Shown here piece by piece: positions 12,601-22,706 of a stretch of 64,000 nt of DNA (positions are counted from its first letter, which is position 1; every line of letters starts with the position of its first letter). The notes under the pieces were generated by a model. It searched no databases. It was not told the origin of the DNA and worked only from the letters and a program-made list of their open reading frames with translations. The translations under genes and the position numbers were made by a program. Source of the DNA: Macrostomum hystrix (Eukaryota > Platyhelminthes > Macrostomidae); contig CATNEN010000008.1 in the NCBI GenBank assembly GCA_950097015.1, positions 806,001-870,000 of the forward strand. Reading direction: 5' to 3'.

Positions 12601-12870
12601 GCCCAGAACCTTCAGAACAGCGTCGTAGTTGAACTGGCTGAGGAAGTTCATAAAGTAGCGCCCGTTCTCGGTCATCAGCTCGTCCATTGGAACGTTGACA
12701 ATTTTGGCGGCTGCCTCAGCCAGGCGAATGATGGTGCCCTCGGTATAAACCTCGTGTGGATCGAAGGTTACCTCTTCAACTTCGGCCGTCTTGAGGATCC
12801 GCTCCCACATGTCTTCGCCATAGCGCACGAGGACCATGGATCGGAAGCCTTCTATAAGCAGGCCGTACAT
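6578..12870 (-). CDS. Atypical soluble guanylate cyclase (Gyc-88E type), eight exons, one in-frame stop
   Basis: Makes cGMP from GTP and probably senses a diatomic gas through heme. Exons: 12870-12112, 11903-11834, 11654-11543, 11423-11294, 10713-10260, 8619-8510, 7452-7360, 6853-6578. All introns are GT-AG and the joined frame is 668 codons. The HNOB domain fills about residues 1-185, with the proximal heme His104 (LDNLHEYL) and Y133-R-T-R-R137 in place of YxSxR. Next come HNOBA, a coiled coil (about 340-385) and a class III cyclase domain (about 400-580). The domain has metal Asp417 and Asp461, guanine-specifying Glu457 and Cys528, and Asn535 and Arg539. A Gln run (CAG repeat) lies near the C terminus. 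The GLDNLHEYL segment and overall layout fit insect Gyc-88E and nematode oxygen-sensing cyclases better than alpha1/beta1. Codon 323 (11398-11396) is TAA inside the otherwise well-matched exon 4: a null allele, a recent pseudogene or a sequence error. Confidence 0.88.
6608..6643 (-). repeat. (CAG)12 microsatellite encoding poly-Gln in the cyclase tail
   Basis: Twelve uninterrupted CTG triplets on the plus strand, read as CAG on the coding strand. They give the Gln run near the C terminus of the guanylate cyclase. Length variation would stay in frame. Confidence 0.95.
7858..8442 (+). mobile_element. SINE family B, copy B1, with perfect 15-bp target-site duplication
   Basis: A 585-bp element in cyclase intron 6, antisense to the gene. 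The tRNA-like head has a box A-like GAGTGGTTCAGCGGCTAG and a box B-like TAGTTCGATTCTCCC. The flanks AGACCAACGTAGACA at 7843-7857 and 8443-8457 are identical, which marks a complete and fairly recent insertion. A diverged relative is at 54163. Confidence 0.88.
8724..8990. repeat. Dispersed repeat D, copy D1 (cyclase intron 5)
   Basis: Matches 13498-13940 along most of its length. Shared blocks include AAAGTCCACCAT, AATCAAAATTTTCC, GCCGATGTTTTGT and GATTTTCATGTTGATTGGTT. It lacks a middle block of about 180 bp present in the 13.5-kb copy. No coding potential or terminal structure was recognised. Confidence 0.7.
11030..11292 (-). mobile_element. SINE family C, copy C1, abutting a splice donor
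   Basis: In cyclase intron 4, same orientation as the gene. The tRNA-like head (GGTCCGGAGTTCGAATC on the minus strand) starts right beside the exon 4 donor at 11293. The body blocks CAAGACACTTAA, CACCCAGCTG, GGTACCAGCAT and CAGTCCATGGACTGAACAG recur in the other C copies. Confidence 0.75.
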
Positions 12871-15502
12871 TGCTGAATCTTGTACGAAATCTTGAAAGGG
12901 ATAAACTTAGCAGACTGGTAGAGAAGCAGTTGCTGTCGATCTGCTGAGATGAATCCCTAGGCTCTTAGAACTTTTTACTCAGGGGCAGACAGAGGCCGCA
13001 AAGCTGTTTGACGCCGATATAAGCAAGCTCATCTTGCTTTTACAACGCGTTTAGCAACCACGCTACCTACCAATCAGATCTCTAAAATGTTTGTGGTCCA
13101 TGAGTTTCGTGATTAATTGGCTGGGTATTGTTTAGATTACCTTGAGCTGGAGGATCTGCTAGGAATTAATTAGTAAAAAACATAGGGCGGTAAACCCTAG
13201 GCAACAATTTTCTAATGAGCCGCCAGGTTTCCGTTAGCAAACAACAATCGTCATTTCTCCGAATCATTAGTTTCGCCTTTCGCTCATTATAATCTCTTTT
13301 TTTTCTTTCATCTAGAAGCAAAAGATCGAATAGAAAATTTGCAAAAGAGTTCCCGATTGTGCATGCAGGTTAGCACAGTTTAAACCGGAGTTTTTGCTAT
13401 GTGTTCTGTCTGCCTGAGACCTACAGCAAAGTATGTTGAGTCTTTTTAACAGTACAAAGACCAGGCTATTTTTCCCCTGGGGAAAGACCGATTGTCGTCA
13501 AAGTCCACCATCTGAATCAAAATTTTCCCCCCTTTACGATGAACTCACTTTCAAAGATATTCAGTGATTCTTGTCGAAGAACCTGGTGACAATGACAACT
13601 AACATGGCTCTGTAAGAACCTCTCTGGCGAAAACATATTAGTTTAAAAAATAATAAATTGACTATTTCTAAATCCAAAATAGCCAACAATGATTGCCGAC
13701 ATGGTTACATTATGAAATTTTGTGAGCAGAAATGTTATGCCTATATCGATGGTTTATTGCCTCAGACACCCCAACCAGAATCGTTGAATGACTAGACGAT
13801 GCCGATGTTTTGTGTTTCTGAAAGTTGTTTCATCTGATTGAGTGGAAAATTTTTGCCTGTGTTCTGGATTTTCATGTTGATTGGTTGAACATTTTAGCGA
13901 TACAGAAAAAAGAAAATGTAAGTTTTTGAAATATCCCGCTGTCTTTTGTACTGTTAGGAAGGTTATCTGTCAAATAATCGATGGCATCGAAACTTTTTTT
14001 GCTTTTCTTGCATGTTCTTGGGTTTTTCCAATAAAATGATGGATTGTTTAGCACTGATTCAAGGCATACATCACTGCAAAATGATCGGCTGTTATTGACT
14101 TTGTCTCTCTCTCTCAAACCACATACGCAACTGTTAGGTCAGGGTCATTCTTAATTAAGGTGAGATTTTCAAAAGCATATTTTCTCTGCAGGTGCAAATT
14201 ATGATGAGCTCAGGTAGCAATTTTTTTTCTATCTGCAAGACACACAGCAGCCTACAATGGCGGGTTAATTTTTTAACAAGCTTCCTAAACAAAGAAAACG
14301 TAAAGGAAGGTCGCGAGGCGGAAGTAAAAGAGCGAGCGTACTCGCAGACTGTTTAAAGTAGCCTTTTGGAGGACTAGGCGGCGGTCGGTTACTTTGGAGG
14401 GGCATCAGAGAATAAAGATGAAAGGTAGCTGTTAAGGAACAGCTACAGAAGATACGTGATTGCTTTTACGATTTAATTAACAGAAGCAGTGTGAAGGAAA
14501 AATAGATTGGAAAAGGTTAGGCATCTAAAGTGTGTCAACAACAGCAGACCTTGTTCTGTAGGTGAAAAAGTAGCTAATTTGCGATGAGAGTACGAAGCCT
14601 TTAATTTGAAAGCTGCATCAAAACAGGCTGGTACTTAATTAATGACACCAAGGGGTGTGACTGCCTTTAGGCTAATAAAGGCATTCGCAAGTATCAAGAG
14701 GACAGGGAAACATGCGCATCTGTGATTGCGCTTGCAGACGGCTTTGGTTGGCGCTGGAATACCTACAGCAGTCCTGTGCTCTGTATATGAGACTGAGGGC
14801 GAGTGTATGTCTATTAAACAGCAGGGGTCGGGCTGGTCTTCCGCCACTAGTCTGAGGGTCTGTCTTCCTTCGGCAGAATGGGCTAGTTTGACTCAGGGAG
14901 GAGTGGATAGTTCATTAATCGGCTCAACTTCTTCCTCTGTATATCTTGCAAGCAAGCGGGCCAGTATTTGAGTGAGCAGCAATAGGCTGTGAGGCGCCAA
15001 GGGGTGTGACAATGCACCCTGCAGAGAGAGAAGAGAGAGAGGGGCAGCAGACAGAGCGCCTTCAGCAGGCAGACGCTGGATGGCACTGTGCGCTCTCAGT
15101 CAGCCCCTCAATCTTCCAAAAAGAATGCTGGACCTTGTGAGCTACGCAGGGGTCTTGGCGTGGTCCGGGGACTGGTTGGCAGACAGCTAAACTATCAAAT
15201 TGCCGAAGAGAGAAAAGCCGGGGCACACTTATTGTAACTCTTTGGTTGAAGAAGAGAAGAGACGGGAGAGCTGGGTAAGCGACGGGTTAAAGGGAGAGAG
15301 AGCAGAGTTCTGTTGCCAAGGCCGCACCGGCGCTCTAGCGAAACAGTGCGAACGACGCAGAAAGGCGCTAGGAAATTTCGGTAAGCTTTGAGTAAACCGC
15401 CCCGGTTTTGATTTAAAATCTGTCTGAAAAATCATTGCATGTAAGTGATAGTGATGCTCCGTTGCCACTTTCTTTAGAACTTGAGAACGATAACGTTCAA
15501 AA
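12871..15502. other. Intergenic between divergent cyclase and Tctex1 genes; contains repeat D2
   Basis: Shared upstream region of two divergently transcribed genes. Repeat D, copy D2, occupies about 13498-13940. Otherwise I see no exon, RNA gene or clear core promoter. The last 500 bases are purine-rich (GA-rich runs near 15020-15050). Confidence 0.45.
13498..13940. repeat. Dispersed repeat D, copy D2
   Basis: Longer copy of the family seen at 8724-8990, with related fragments near 50265 and 52520. It holds about 180 bp (13560-13740) missing from D1. Non-coding; class unknown. Confidence 0.7.
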
Positions 15503-16054
15503 ATGGACAAAGGCAGCGTACACTCCGAAGAGGACACTCTGGCTCCGATGCAGACTCTGCAGGCGCCGCGCGGACCTGCGGGTGCCCGACGAGGCACCTT
15601 GATGGCGCCGCGGAAGTCCATCGCGGTTGGGCTCCTGGGCCGCTCATCCGTGTGGACGCTGGGCCGGAAGAGCAAGGCGCAGGACGTGAAACTGGAAAAC
15701 ACTTATCGAATGCAGCCCAAGGAAGACGAGCGGGTGGCAAGCTACCGTCTCAGACCAACGCTGCAAGATGCGCTAGACGAATGTTTGAATACCTACACCT
15801 ACAACAGCGCCACCGCCGGCAAGAAGGCCTGCGAAGTTGCCCAGGTGATTCGCGACCGACTCAAGGACGCAGGCTTTCTGCGCTACAAGCTAGTCGTGCA
15901 GGTGCAACTTCTGCAGCGCCGCCAAGACTTGTCAATCACCGTCGGCAGCCGTGCCGTCTGGTCCGTGGATCTTGGTGACACTTGCGTAGAGGTGAAGCAC
16001 AATACCAAGACTGTGCGAGCGCTGGCCACTGTGCACGCGTTTTACGTTGAGTAA
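15503..16054 (+). CDS. Tctex1-domain protein (dynein light chain Tctex-type family)
   Basis: A 183-residue single-exon protein. Residues 1-65 are a basic, Arg/Pro/Ala-rich leader. Residues 66-183 form a Tctex1 domain. It begins LENTYRMQP, continues through two helices (LQDALDECLNTYTY and CEVAQVIRDRLKDAGF), then the strand segments LVVQVQLLQRRQ and SRAVWSVDLGDTCVEV, and closes with ATVHAFYVE. Such proteins are light chains of cytoplasmic or axonemal dyneins, or regulators of ciliary signalling. The long leader resembles the Tctex1 domain-containing branch rather than the short 110-residue DYNLT1/3. The start has a purine-rich context (AAAAATGG). No AATAAA was seen close downstream. Confidence 0.88.
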   Translation: MDKGSVHSEEDTLAPMQTLQAPRGPAGARRGTLMAPRKSIAVGLLGRSSVWTLGRKSKAQDVKLENTYRMQPKEDERVASYRLRPTLQDALDECLNTYTYNSATAGKKACEVAQVIRDRLKDAGFLRYKLVVQVQLLQRRQDLSITVGSRAVWSVDLGDTCVEVKHNTKTVRALATVHAFYVE

Positions 16055-17015
16055 GGAGAAGGTGGGTGGGTGTCAAGCCTTAGACTTGCTTTTTTATTTA
16101 CTGACTTTTATTATATTTGTATCTTGGCGGGTTACACACGCGTTTTCCTGCTAAACACAAAATGAAACACTTTTCTTATTTGCTAAAATTGCCTAGGTGG
16201 AAACTTTGCTTTCCTATTAACCTTTATTTGTCGTCTGTCTGTTGGGCCTGCACTTTGTAATTTATGCAAATTTTTACTTTAAGCCTATGTAAATTAGACC
16301 TTTATGCATGATATTCATGTTGTCAGCTTAAAAACATGGTTAGGAAAGAAAATGATAAGAATATTATATTTTTGAGTCGCATGTAATCAAAAGAGAACAG
16401 ATTTATTTTTACTACGAGCTCGCATTGAACCGACCTGCTTTGTCATTCACAGCCTTATTTACCTTCATTGTGCTGACATTAATCTATTTTCTAATCATAA
16501 TAAGAAGCCTCTATTGGATAAATTCTTTTGAATGGTTATTATGAGACTGCTGCCTGTTCATTATGTTTACTGCTCATTGACTGGGGTCATTGTGAAGCAG
16601 ATCGCCTAGATAGGAAGCCAAGTATAAAGTGTTCGTAGGACGACCTTCTCCTCCTCTTTGGCCTCTAGTTGACATTTTATGCAAAAAGCGGCATGCATTA
16701 AGGGTCAGGGGATGCGGAGGCTAATCGTGTGACTTCTCGTGAAGCTCCTGATGGAGATGGACTTAGGATATTAAATTAATTTGGTTTTAAGCCCAAGAAA
16801 ATTGTAAGGCTTCCTTGAAGCGCTTGTCTTTGGAACTGATACTTACCTGAGAGTCTGAGTTCATAGGTTTATTTCAAAAAAGGTTAAAGCAAATTATAAA
16901 ATTCTCTTTCGAAATTTAATTATACACGCCACATGATTTCAAATGAGCATATTGTCACAGCGTCATGAAATGAACAATCGACAAATTAAATATCATGGAC
17001 AAATCTTTTTCGCAA
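16055..17015. other. Convergent intergenic region with minus-strand polyadenylation signal
   Basis: Lies between the converging Tctex1 and SLC26 genes. TTTATT at 16868-16873 is AATAAA on the minus strand, about 145 nt beyond the SLC26 stop, and is its likely polyadenylation signal. Nothing else is recognised. Confidence 0.45.
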
Positions 17016-19538
17016 TTAACGCACAGCACCTTCGTTACTTGAGGAGTCTCCGTCAGAGCTGAGTAGAAATCTTGACTGGGCCGTCTCTGAGGCGTCGCTT
17101 GGTCGTCTAGACACAAAGTGCCTCCGACGTTGGCTTCGATCATCTGCCCGCTGCCTAGTCTGCGAGTCATAGATAAGCCAGTCCCGCTCGTTCAATCGAG
17201 ACGCGCTGCTAAGAGCCGCACAAACGGCGTCGTGATTAGTAAGAAAGATGGCGCGCTTGTCGATGCGACTAATGCCGGCATTGCTGAGCATGGCTCGTAT
17301 GGCAAACCGGCAGTTGCAAAGATACACAGCGATGCCAGCCTCCTGAAAGTCTCCGATGATTCTGTTAAATGTGGCGAGGCCTGCGGAGTCGATAAAGCTG
17401 CAGCAGGACATGTCGATGATGACGTGATGTAGTTCTGTCGGCTGGCGGACTGGGTGGACGGAATTCGCGGTCACAGACGTTACATTCATAGAAACTGTTG
17501 CATCGCTCTCGGCGCCTGTTTCGATTGCGGCGGCTGCGTTGGCGGCGGCTGCAGCTGCTGTGCGATTTTGCCTCCCGTTGGGAACAGTCGAAAGAGCTCG
17601 CTTGAGATTTCGCAGGCGCTTTTCGTATCGACGCTTTTGGAGAATCAGCTGCCGCGGATTAACGGTAAGTTTGTACAGGCACGACTGAAAGTGGTCTGTT
17701 GATGAAAAGAAGAGTGGACCTTCGCAGCGGAACATCTTGATGCCGTCTATTTCCTTCGCATTTGGCGTTAGAGCCAAATTTTTGTAGATGTCTGTGTGCT
17801 CGATGCGACCAAGAACGCAGCAGTATGGCCATTGGAAGCGGAATATTACGGTTAGAAGAGAGAAGCCGATGCCTACTAGAACACCGGTGTTAGCGTCAGT
17901 CACGATGACAGCGATGAATGCAACTAGCCATAGCGCTGTATCGATGCGACTCGTCTGCCACAGCGCCGGCAGGTCTTTGAACTGCCATAGAACTGAGCGC
18001 AGGTTTACCACAATGATAGCTGATAATATACACGATGGTGTGCTCTCGAAAAGATTTCCAAGGAATAGCAAGGTGAATAGCACCAGAGCGGATGCTATTA
18101 GATTGGCTACCTGGGTGCGACCGCCAATAGATTCGTGCAGATTCGAGCAAGTCATGGAACTTGTTGACACAAAACATCCGGTGAAAGACCCGAGTACGTT
18201 GGACGCTCCATAAGCAAAGAATTCTTGATTGGCGTCGATTTCATTGTCATATTTCAGTGAGAACTTTTTTGCTAATGAAACTGTGATTGCAAATGATACG
18301 ATTGCTATTATTAATGCATCACGAAGAAGCACAATGTCAATGACAACTGGAGGAGTCAATGCCATCGGTGGAAGGCCAGTTGGAATACGACCAACCATTT
18401 CAACGCCCAGCTGATGAAACCCTGTCAGTGCGGAGACCACCGTAGACACCAGTATGACAATGATCTCTGCTGGTACTGTTGCTTTCCAGCGGTGCTTAAC
18501 GAATCGATTCAGACGTTTAAGTGTGGCCATTATGATCATAGCAACCAATGATATTATCAAGGTGTAAATGTTGGCTCGCGGCAGACTGAGTATTGCGTAA
18601 TACACTAGTTTAAAGTTATCCATGAAGCCCACCGGCGGCGTGTTCTCCGGTATGTGAACTTCGCAGCCCAGCAGAGCCGAAATCTGGCTAAGAATAATCT
18701 CGATAGCGGTGGCCGTCGTGAATCCGTTGACCAGCGGATCGCTTAGGTAGTTGGTGAGCATGCCAAGTCGCAGAATGCTGAAGACCAACTGGAAAATGCC
18801 TACTAGAAGGCTGATCATCAACACAACGCCAAGCAGCTGTTGTCTGATTGCTTCGCCAGCTAAATCGCTTGCATTACCGACACTCTGCGTTAGGTTGTCT
18901 AGCCTTATGTGGTAGACCCGCTCTAGGTGCTCCTTGGCAACCTGGCCTACCAGTAATGACACGACACCTTGACAAGTGATAACTAGGTGAGGAGAAGTTC
19001 CGAGAAGGCAGTAAACCAAGGAAGCGACTAGGGCTGTGTAGAGGCCATGCACCGGAGATACTAGAGCTAGAAGTGCGTACGCCATGCTCTGTGGAATGCG
19101 CATTACTCCTGTGGAAAGGCCTGATAGCAAGTCATGAGGCAGGTACTGCCGCCATTGGTATCGATGCAGAGTGACAAGGATGGGTAAATACTGACAAGTT
19201 AGATCGATGCAGGTGCGTGCTGGTTTCGGCGGAAGATACACAGTGTCGATGAAGTGCTCCTGCAATGCAGCTTCTTCTGCCTGCTCGGTATAGACGCTCT
19301 CGAACTGGTGCTGCGAGTAGACCGGTCGTTTGACGCGCATAACCTCGTCCGTGTTGTGCCCCATCAGTGAGGTTGTTGACGACCGAATATCATCGCCTTC
19401 AACGCCCAAGATTCCGTTAGCGAATCTCTTCGCTAATGACGCGGTTGATAAGGGCATAGTCGGCGGCGTCTGGGCCTCTTCTACTGATGCCGCCGAATGG
19501 CCAACGATTCCGGCATATGTCTTGCGACGGCTTTTCAT
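17016..19538 (-). CDS. SLC26-family anion exchanger/sulfate transporter (intronless)
   Basis: An 840-residue multipass plasma-membrane anion transporter. Residues 1-100 are a cytoplasmic N terminus with the expected VYxxxxFE segment (80-83 region). Residues 110-575 hold the transmembrane core with the SulP signature RIPQSMAYALLA (147-158), PVHGLYTAL, DPLVNGFTTATA (267-277) and GGRTQVANL (472-480). N-glycosylation sequons at N215 and N222 lie in an extracellular loop. The C-terminal STAS domain runs about 575-785, with the IDSAGLATF core at 716-724. An intervening stretch of about 70 residues (635-700) includes a poly-Ala run. The tail is Arg- and Ser-rich. No introns interrupt 2.5 kb. Substrate (sulfate, chloride/bicarbonate, oxalate) cannot be told from sequence alone. 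Confidence 0.93.
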   Translation of the reverse strand: MKSRRKTYAGIVGHSAASVEEAQTPPTMPLSTASLAKRFANGILGVEGDDIRSSTTSLMGHNTDEVMRVKRPVYSQHQFESVYTEQAEEAALQEHFIDTVYLPPKPARTCIDLTCQYLPILVTLHRYQWRQYLPHDLLSGLSTGVMRIPQSMAYALLALVSPVHGLYTALVASLVYCLLGTSPHLVITCQGVVSLLVGQVAKEHLERVYHIRLDNLTQSVGNASDLAGEAIRQQLLGVVLMISLLVGIFQLVFSILRLGMLTNYLSDPLVNGFTTATAIEIILSQISALLGCEVHIPENTPPVGFMDNFKLVYYAILSLPRANIYTLIISLVAMIIMATLKRLNRFVKHRWKATVPAEIIVILVSTVVSALTGFHQLGVEMVGRIPTGLPPMALTPPVVIDIVLLRDALIIAIVSFAITVSLAKKFSLKYDNEIDANQEFFAYGASNVLGSFTGCFVSTSSMTCSNLHESIGGRTQVANLIASALVLFTLLFLGNLFESTPSCILSAIIVVNLRSVLWQFKDLPALWQTSRIDTALWLVAFIAVIVTDANTGVLVGIGFSLLTVIFRFQWPYCCVLGRIEHTDIYKNLALTPNAKEIDGIKMFRCEGPLFFSSTDHFQSCLYKLTVNPRQLILQKRRYEKRLRNLKRALSTVPNGRQNRTAAAAAANAAAAIETGAESDATVSMNVTSVTANSVHPVRQPTELHHVIIDMSCCSFIDSAGLATFNRIIGDFQEAGIAVYLCNCRFAIRAMLSNAGISRIDKRAIFLTNHDAVCAALSSASRLNERDWLIYDSQTRQRADDRSQRRRHFVSRRPSDASETAQSRFLLSSDGDSSSNEGAVR

Positions 19539-22500
19539 GGAGAAGCAAGTTTTACTGAAGTATATAAATCGTCTCAGATTGCGTTTTCGTTTGAGTATCG
19601 CATGAGCGTCTTGAAAAATTTAGGTCTCTGTCTCCTTTAACCGATCCTGACTTGCTTCAGTGACCCTGTAGCCACAATCCTAAATTTTAGTTAGCAGAGA
19701 TTCAGCCGCAGCTGATAAAGCCCGCTTGGTGCGTTTTGCTCAACATAACTTTAAAGTGCAGGTGGGTGTTTTGCTCATGATTCTTATCGTGCAGATAAAG
19801 CGAGATTAGTCTCTTTGAGTCACAGCGCTTCGAGTCAAATGTTGCTAATTTTACTAGACCCACGTTTAAGCGTGCTTTTTCCACGACTTGCATGCCCACT
19901 GGCACCTTTCCTCTCTTGGCGAGTCACAGGGTATTTTTATGAGCTGTCGGAGTTTTAAATTAGCTTGAAATTGAAAATTACTTGCTATTCTAATGGCATT
20001 CTATAGACAACTTTCTACTCAATACGATACGCTATACATACGCTTGAAAGCAATCTAACTTGCCTTTCCTTCAGTCTCCTTTAAAAAATCACTTGTTAAG
20101 GATCGAAAAATAATCAGGAGCTATTCATTCGTTGGATATAAATTACGAGTTCCTTGTTTACCAGCAATTGTGCTGCCAGCTTTTCCCAAAATTTATATTT
20201 CTTTCGTTGCTTGGGTATACAGACTATAGCATTTTTTATAACAGAAAGTATAGACCCCATTCATAGTCTGTTGATTGTCAAGTCAAGACCCATGCAACAC
20301 CCAGACCCACCCAGACCAGTAGGCTAACTAGAACTCAAAATAGCAAAAAACGCCGTTTCCAAATAATTTTCATTAAGAAAATGAATTTGTTTATTACTAA
20401 GGCCACTCAGCTAAAAAAAATTTTCTGACGATTACATCACAAGGACCACTAGAAGAAGAATATTCGAAGAATATTCGAGGAAGAATATCCTCGCAGAAAC
20501 CAGCGACACAGTTATTAATTAACTTATTTGTTATTTGTAACAACTTATATGGCATCCCGATCGGTGGAGTCATGAGGGGTCTTTTTCATCTCACCAAGTT
20601 ATTAATATGTGTGCATTAAATACTTTGAGACCAGTTGTAATAAATTTTCACCATATTTTTGTCACACTTAAGTACCACTTATGCAATGGGACCATAAGTA
20701 CTAAAATACACAGTGGTTCAATTGGCTTTAAGGAAAAATATAGATAATTTTTGCCGAGAAACTACATGTACTCGTAGGATCACACGTGCAAATAATTGGT
20801 TTAATTTATAACGGGAGTACTAAGTACTTTCAGGGTACTGGTACCAGAAAATAGGCAAAGGACAGCGAGAAAAACAAAAGTTTTTGAAATACCTGAATCA
20901 CGTAAATGGCTAAAAGAGACAATTAAGCACGCCCTTATAATTAATTTGTAGCGTTTGTTCATAAACTAAAAGAATCTAAAACACTTCTATTTATCATAAT
21001 GTTAATCCAATTAAATGTGAGAATTCATTCGATACATACTTTGTTAATACGCGCTAAAAGTTTACACCATTACATTCGACATAGAAATGTAAGTCAATTT
21101 ATGAAGATTTTTTATAGTCAAAATTTAAGGCTAGTGCTTAAAAATACATTTTGTCTGATCATTCACTTTCTCATTCATTTTCTGATTCTCAAATATATAT
21201 TTTTAATAAGCCATGGAAACGAGTGCAGTCTTTAATGTACATCGCGTATTTTAACGTTCAATGTAATCCGTATCGGCACAGGAATTATTTATTAAAATAT
21301 ATTATTGTTATCCAGCTTATCCTCTGATTTCAGTATATAGTAAATAATTAGGAAAAGTTGTGAGACTAATCTTAATTACGGACTATATTAGTATAGTCAT
21401 GAATTAACAGAAATATTGTATTTATTTTTTCCAATTTGGTTCATTTGGTAACTTAGGTGAAATTAAAACTGAAATTGCTCTCAATCGTTTTTGTGTTATA
21501 GCAAAAATGTTTCTTGTAAAGTAAAACCTACTGTATTCATCAAATTATGAATAGCCAGAATGATGTTATTGTTTAGTTAGTTAACTTTCTGAGAAATTAG
21601 TTTTTGTTATTACTTGTGATATAGCATTAATGTAGCTGGCATAGATGTAAGTGCCATGTTGATGGAAGTAACTGGAAACCAAAGAATTAAATTTGCAGTA
21701 TTATTATGAGTTTCGCTAGAATTTTAATGTCTATATTGTTTCCGAAAATTTAGCTTAACTTTATAGTAAACCTATGGATTTTTGTGCTAAATTGTTTCTT
21801 TAAAAGTAGATTTAAGTAGAGTAATATTAATGATAGTAATAGTACTTTGAATTCCTATACAAAATATTCACAATTATAAGCCATTTGCTAAGACATATTG
21901 CGCAAACCGAAAACCCCTATTATTAGGACAATGGGTAGCTAAATATGTGACTAAATTGTTAGTTAGGTTAGCTAAATGGGTTTCTTTGATAGAATTTGCT
22001 CATTTGTCATATTATTCGGTGATTTCTAGACAAAATTAGATGTATCATAGAACGACACGGTGAATTAGCTGGTCATTTGAGAGTTCTATTCAAACTTAGT
22101 CATATTGAACCACTGGATTTTTTTAACTATCGTCTTGCAGCTTCATTACTTTAAGGATATCCAGTAGAGAAGGAGAGTGACTTTTTCAGACTTGTCGTCT
22201 TAGAAAAAACACTTTAAGAATTAGGCCAAGTTCGATAAATTTCAGAAAAAAGATGCTCGTATGCACGTCAATACTTGCGCTGATTTTGGGCGCGGACTCA
22301 ATACCGCAGAATTTTACTTGTCTGTCTGTCTCGCTCCAATCTAATCTCATTAATGATTTGAAAGCCAGGCAGTTACTTACTTAAATCCAGGCAGAGAACT
22401 TATCGCCCGGCCTTAGCAACGCATAGTCGATTTGCATGGCTAGATCTGGCTAATATGTTTCCCCAAAGGCTTTATCAATTTGAGCACACCTGTCAGAAGT

Positions 22501-22706
22501 GCTCATTTGAAACAAACCTGTGCTTTCTAATAGGTTGAGCGTAATTGAATTGAGAAACATTCTAAAATGGTCTCTAACATTATTTTAGCAGTCGCGTCCT
22601 TCGCCAAAATTTCATAATCGGTATTCTGCTAGCCTGAAAAAAGGCCCTAACTGGTAAAATAGTTCTCAATTGACTGCAGAGCAAAGCAACCTGTGCAGCA
22701 CATGCC
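19539..22706. other. AT-rich intergenic region, no gene seen
   Basis: A 3.2-kb spacer between divergent SLC26 and Tubby-like genes. Only short frames, no domains. A small cluster of GAATATTC palindromes sits at about 20458-20478. No SINE of families A-C was recognised. Confidence 0.45.

Noticed and set aside
15481-15978. 165-residue frame overlapping the Tctex1 gene
   Set aside because: Out-of-frame shadow; only the 15503 frame has the Tctex1 domain.
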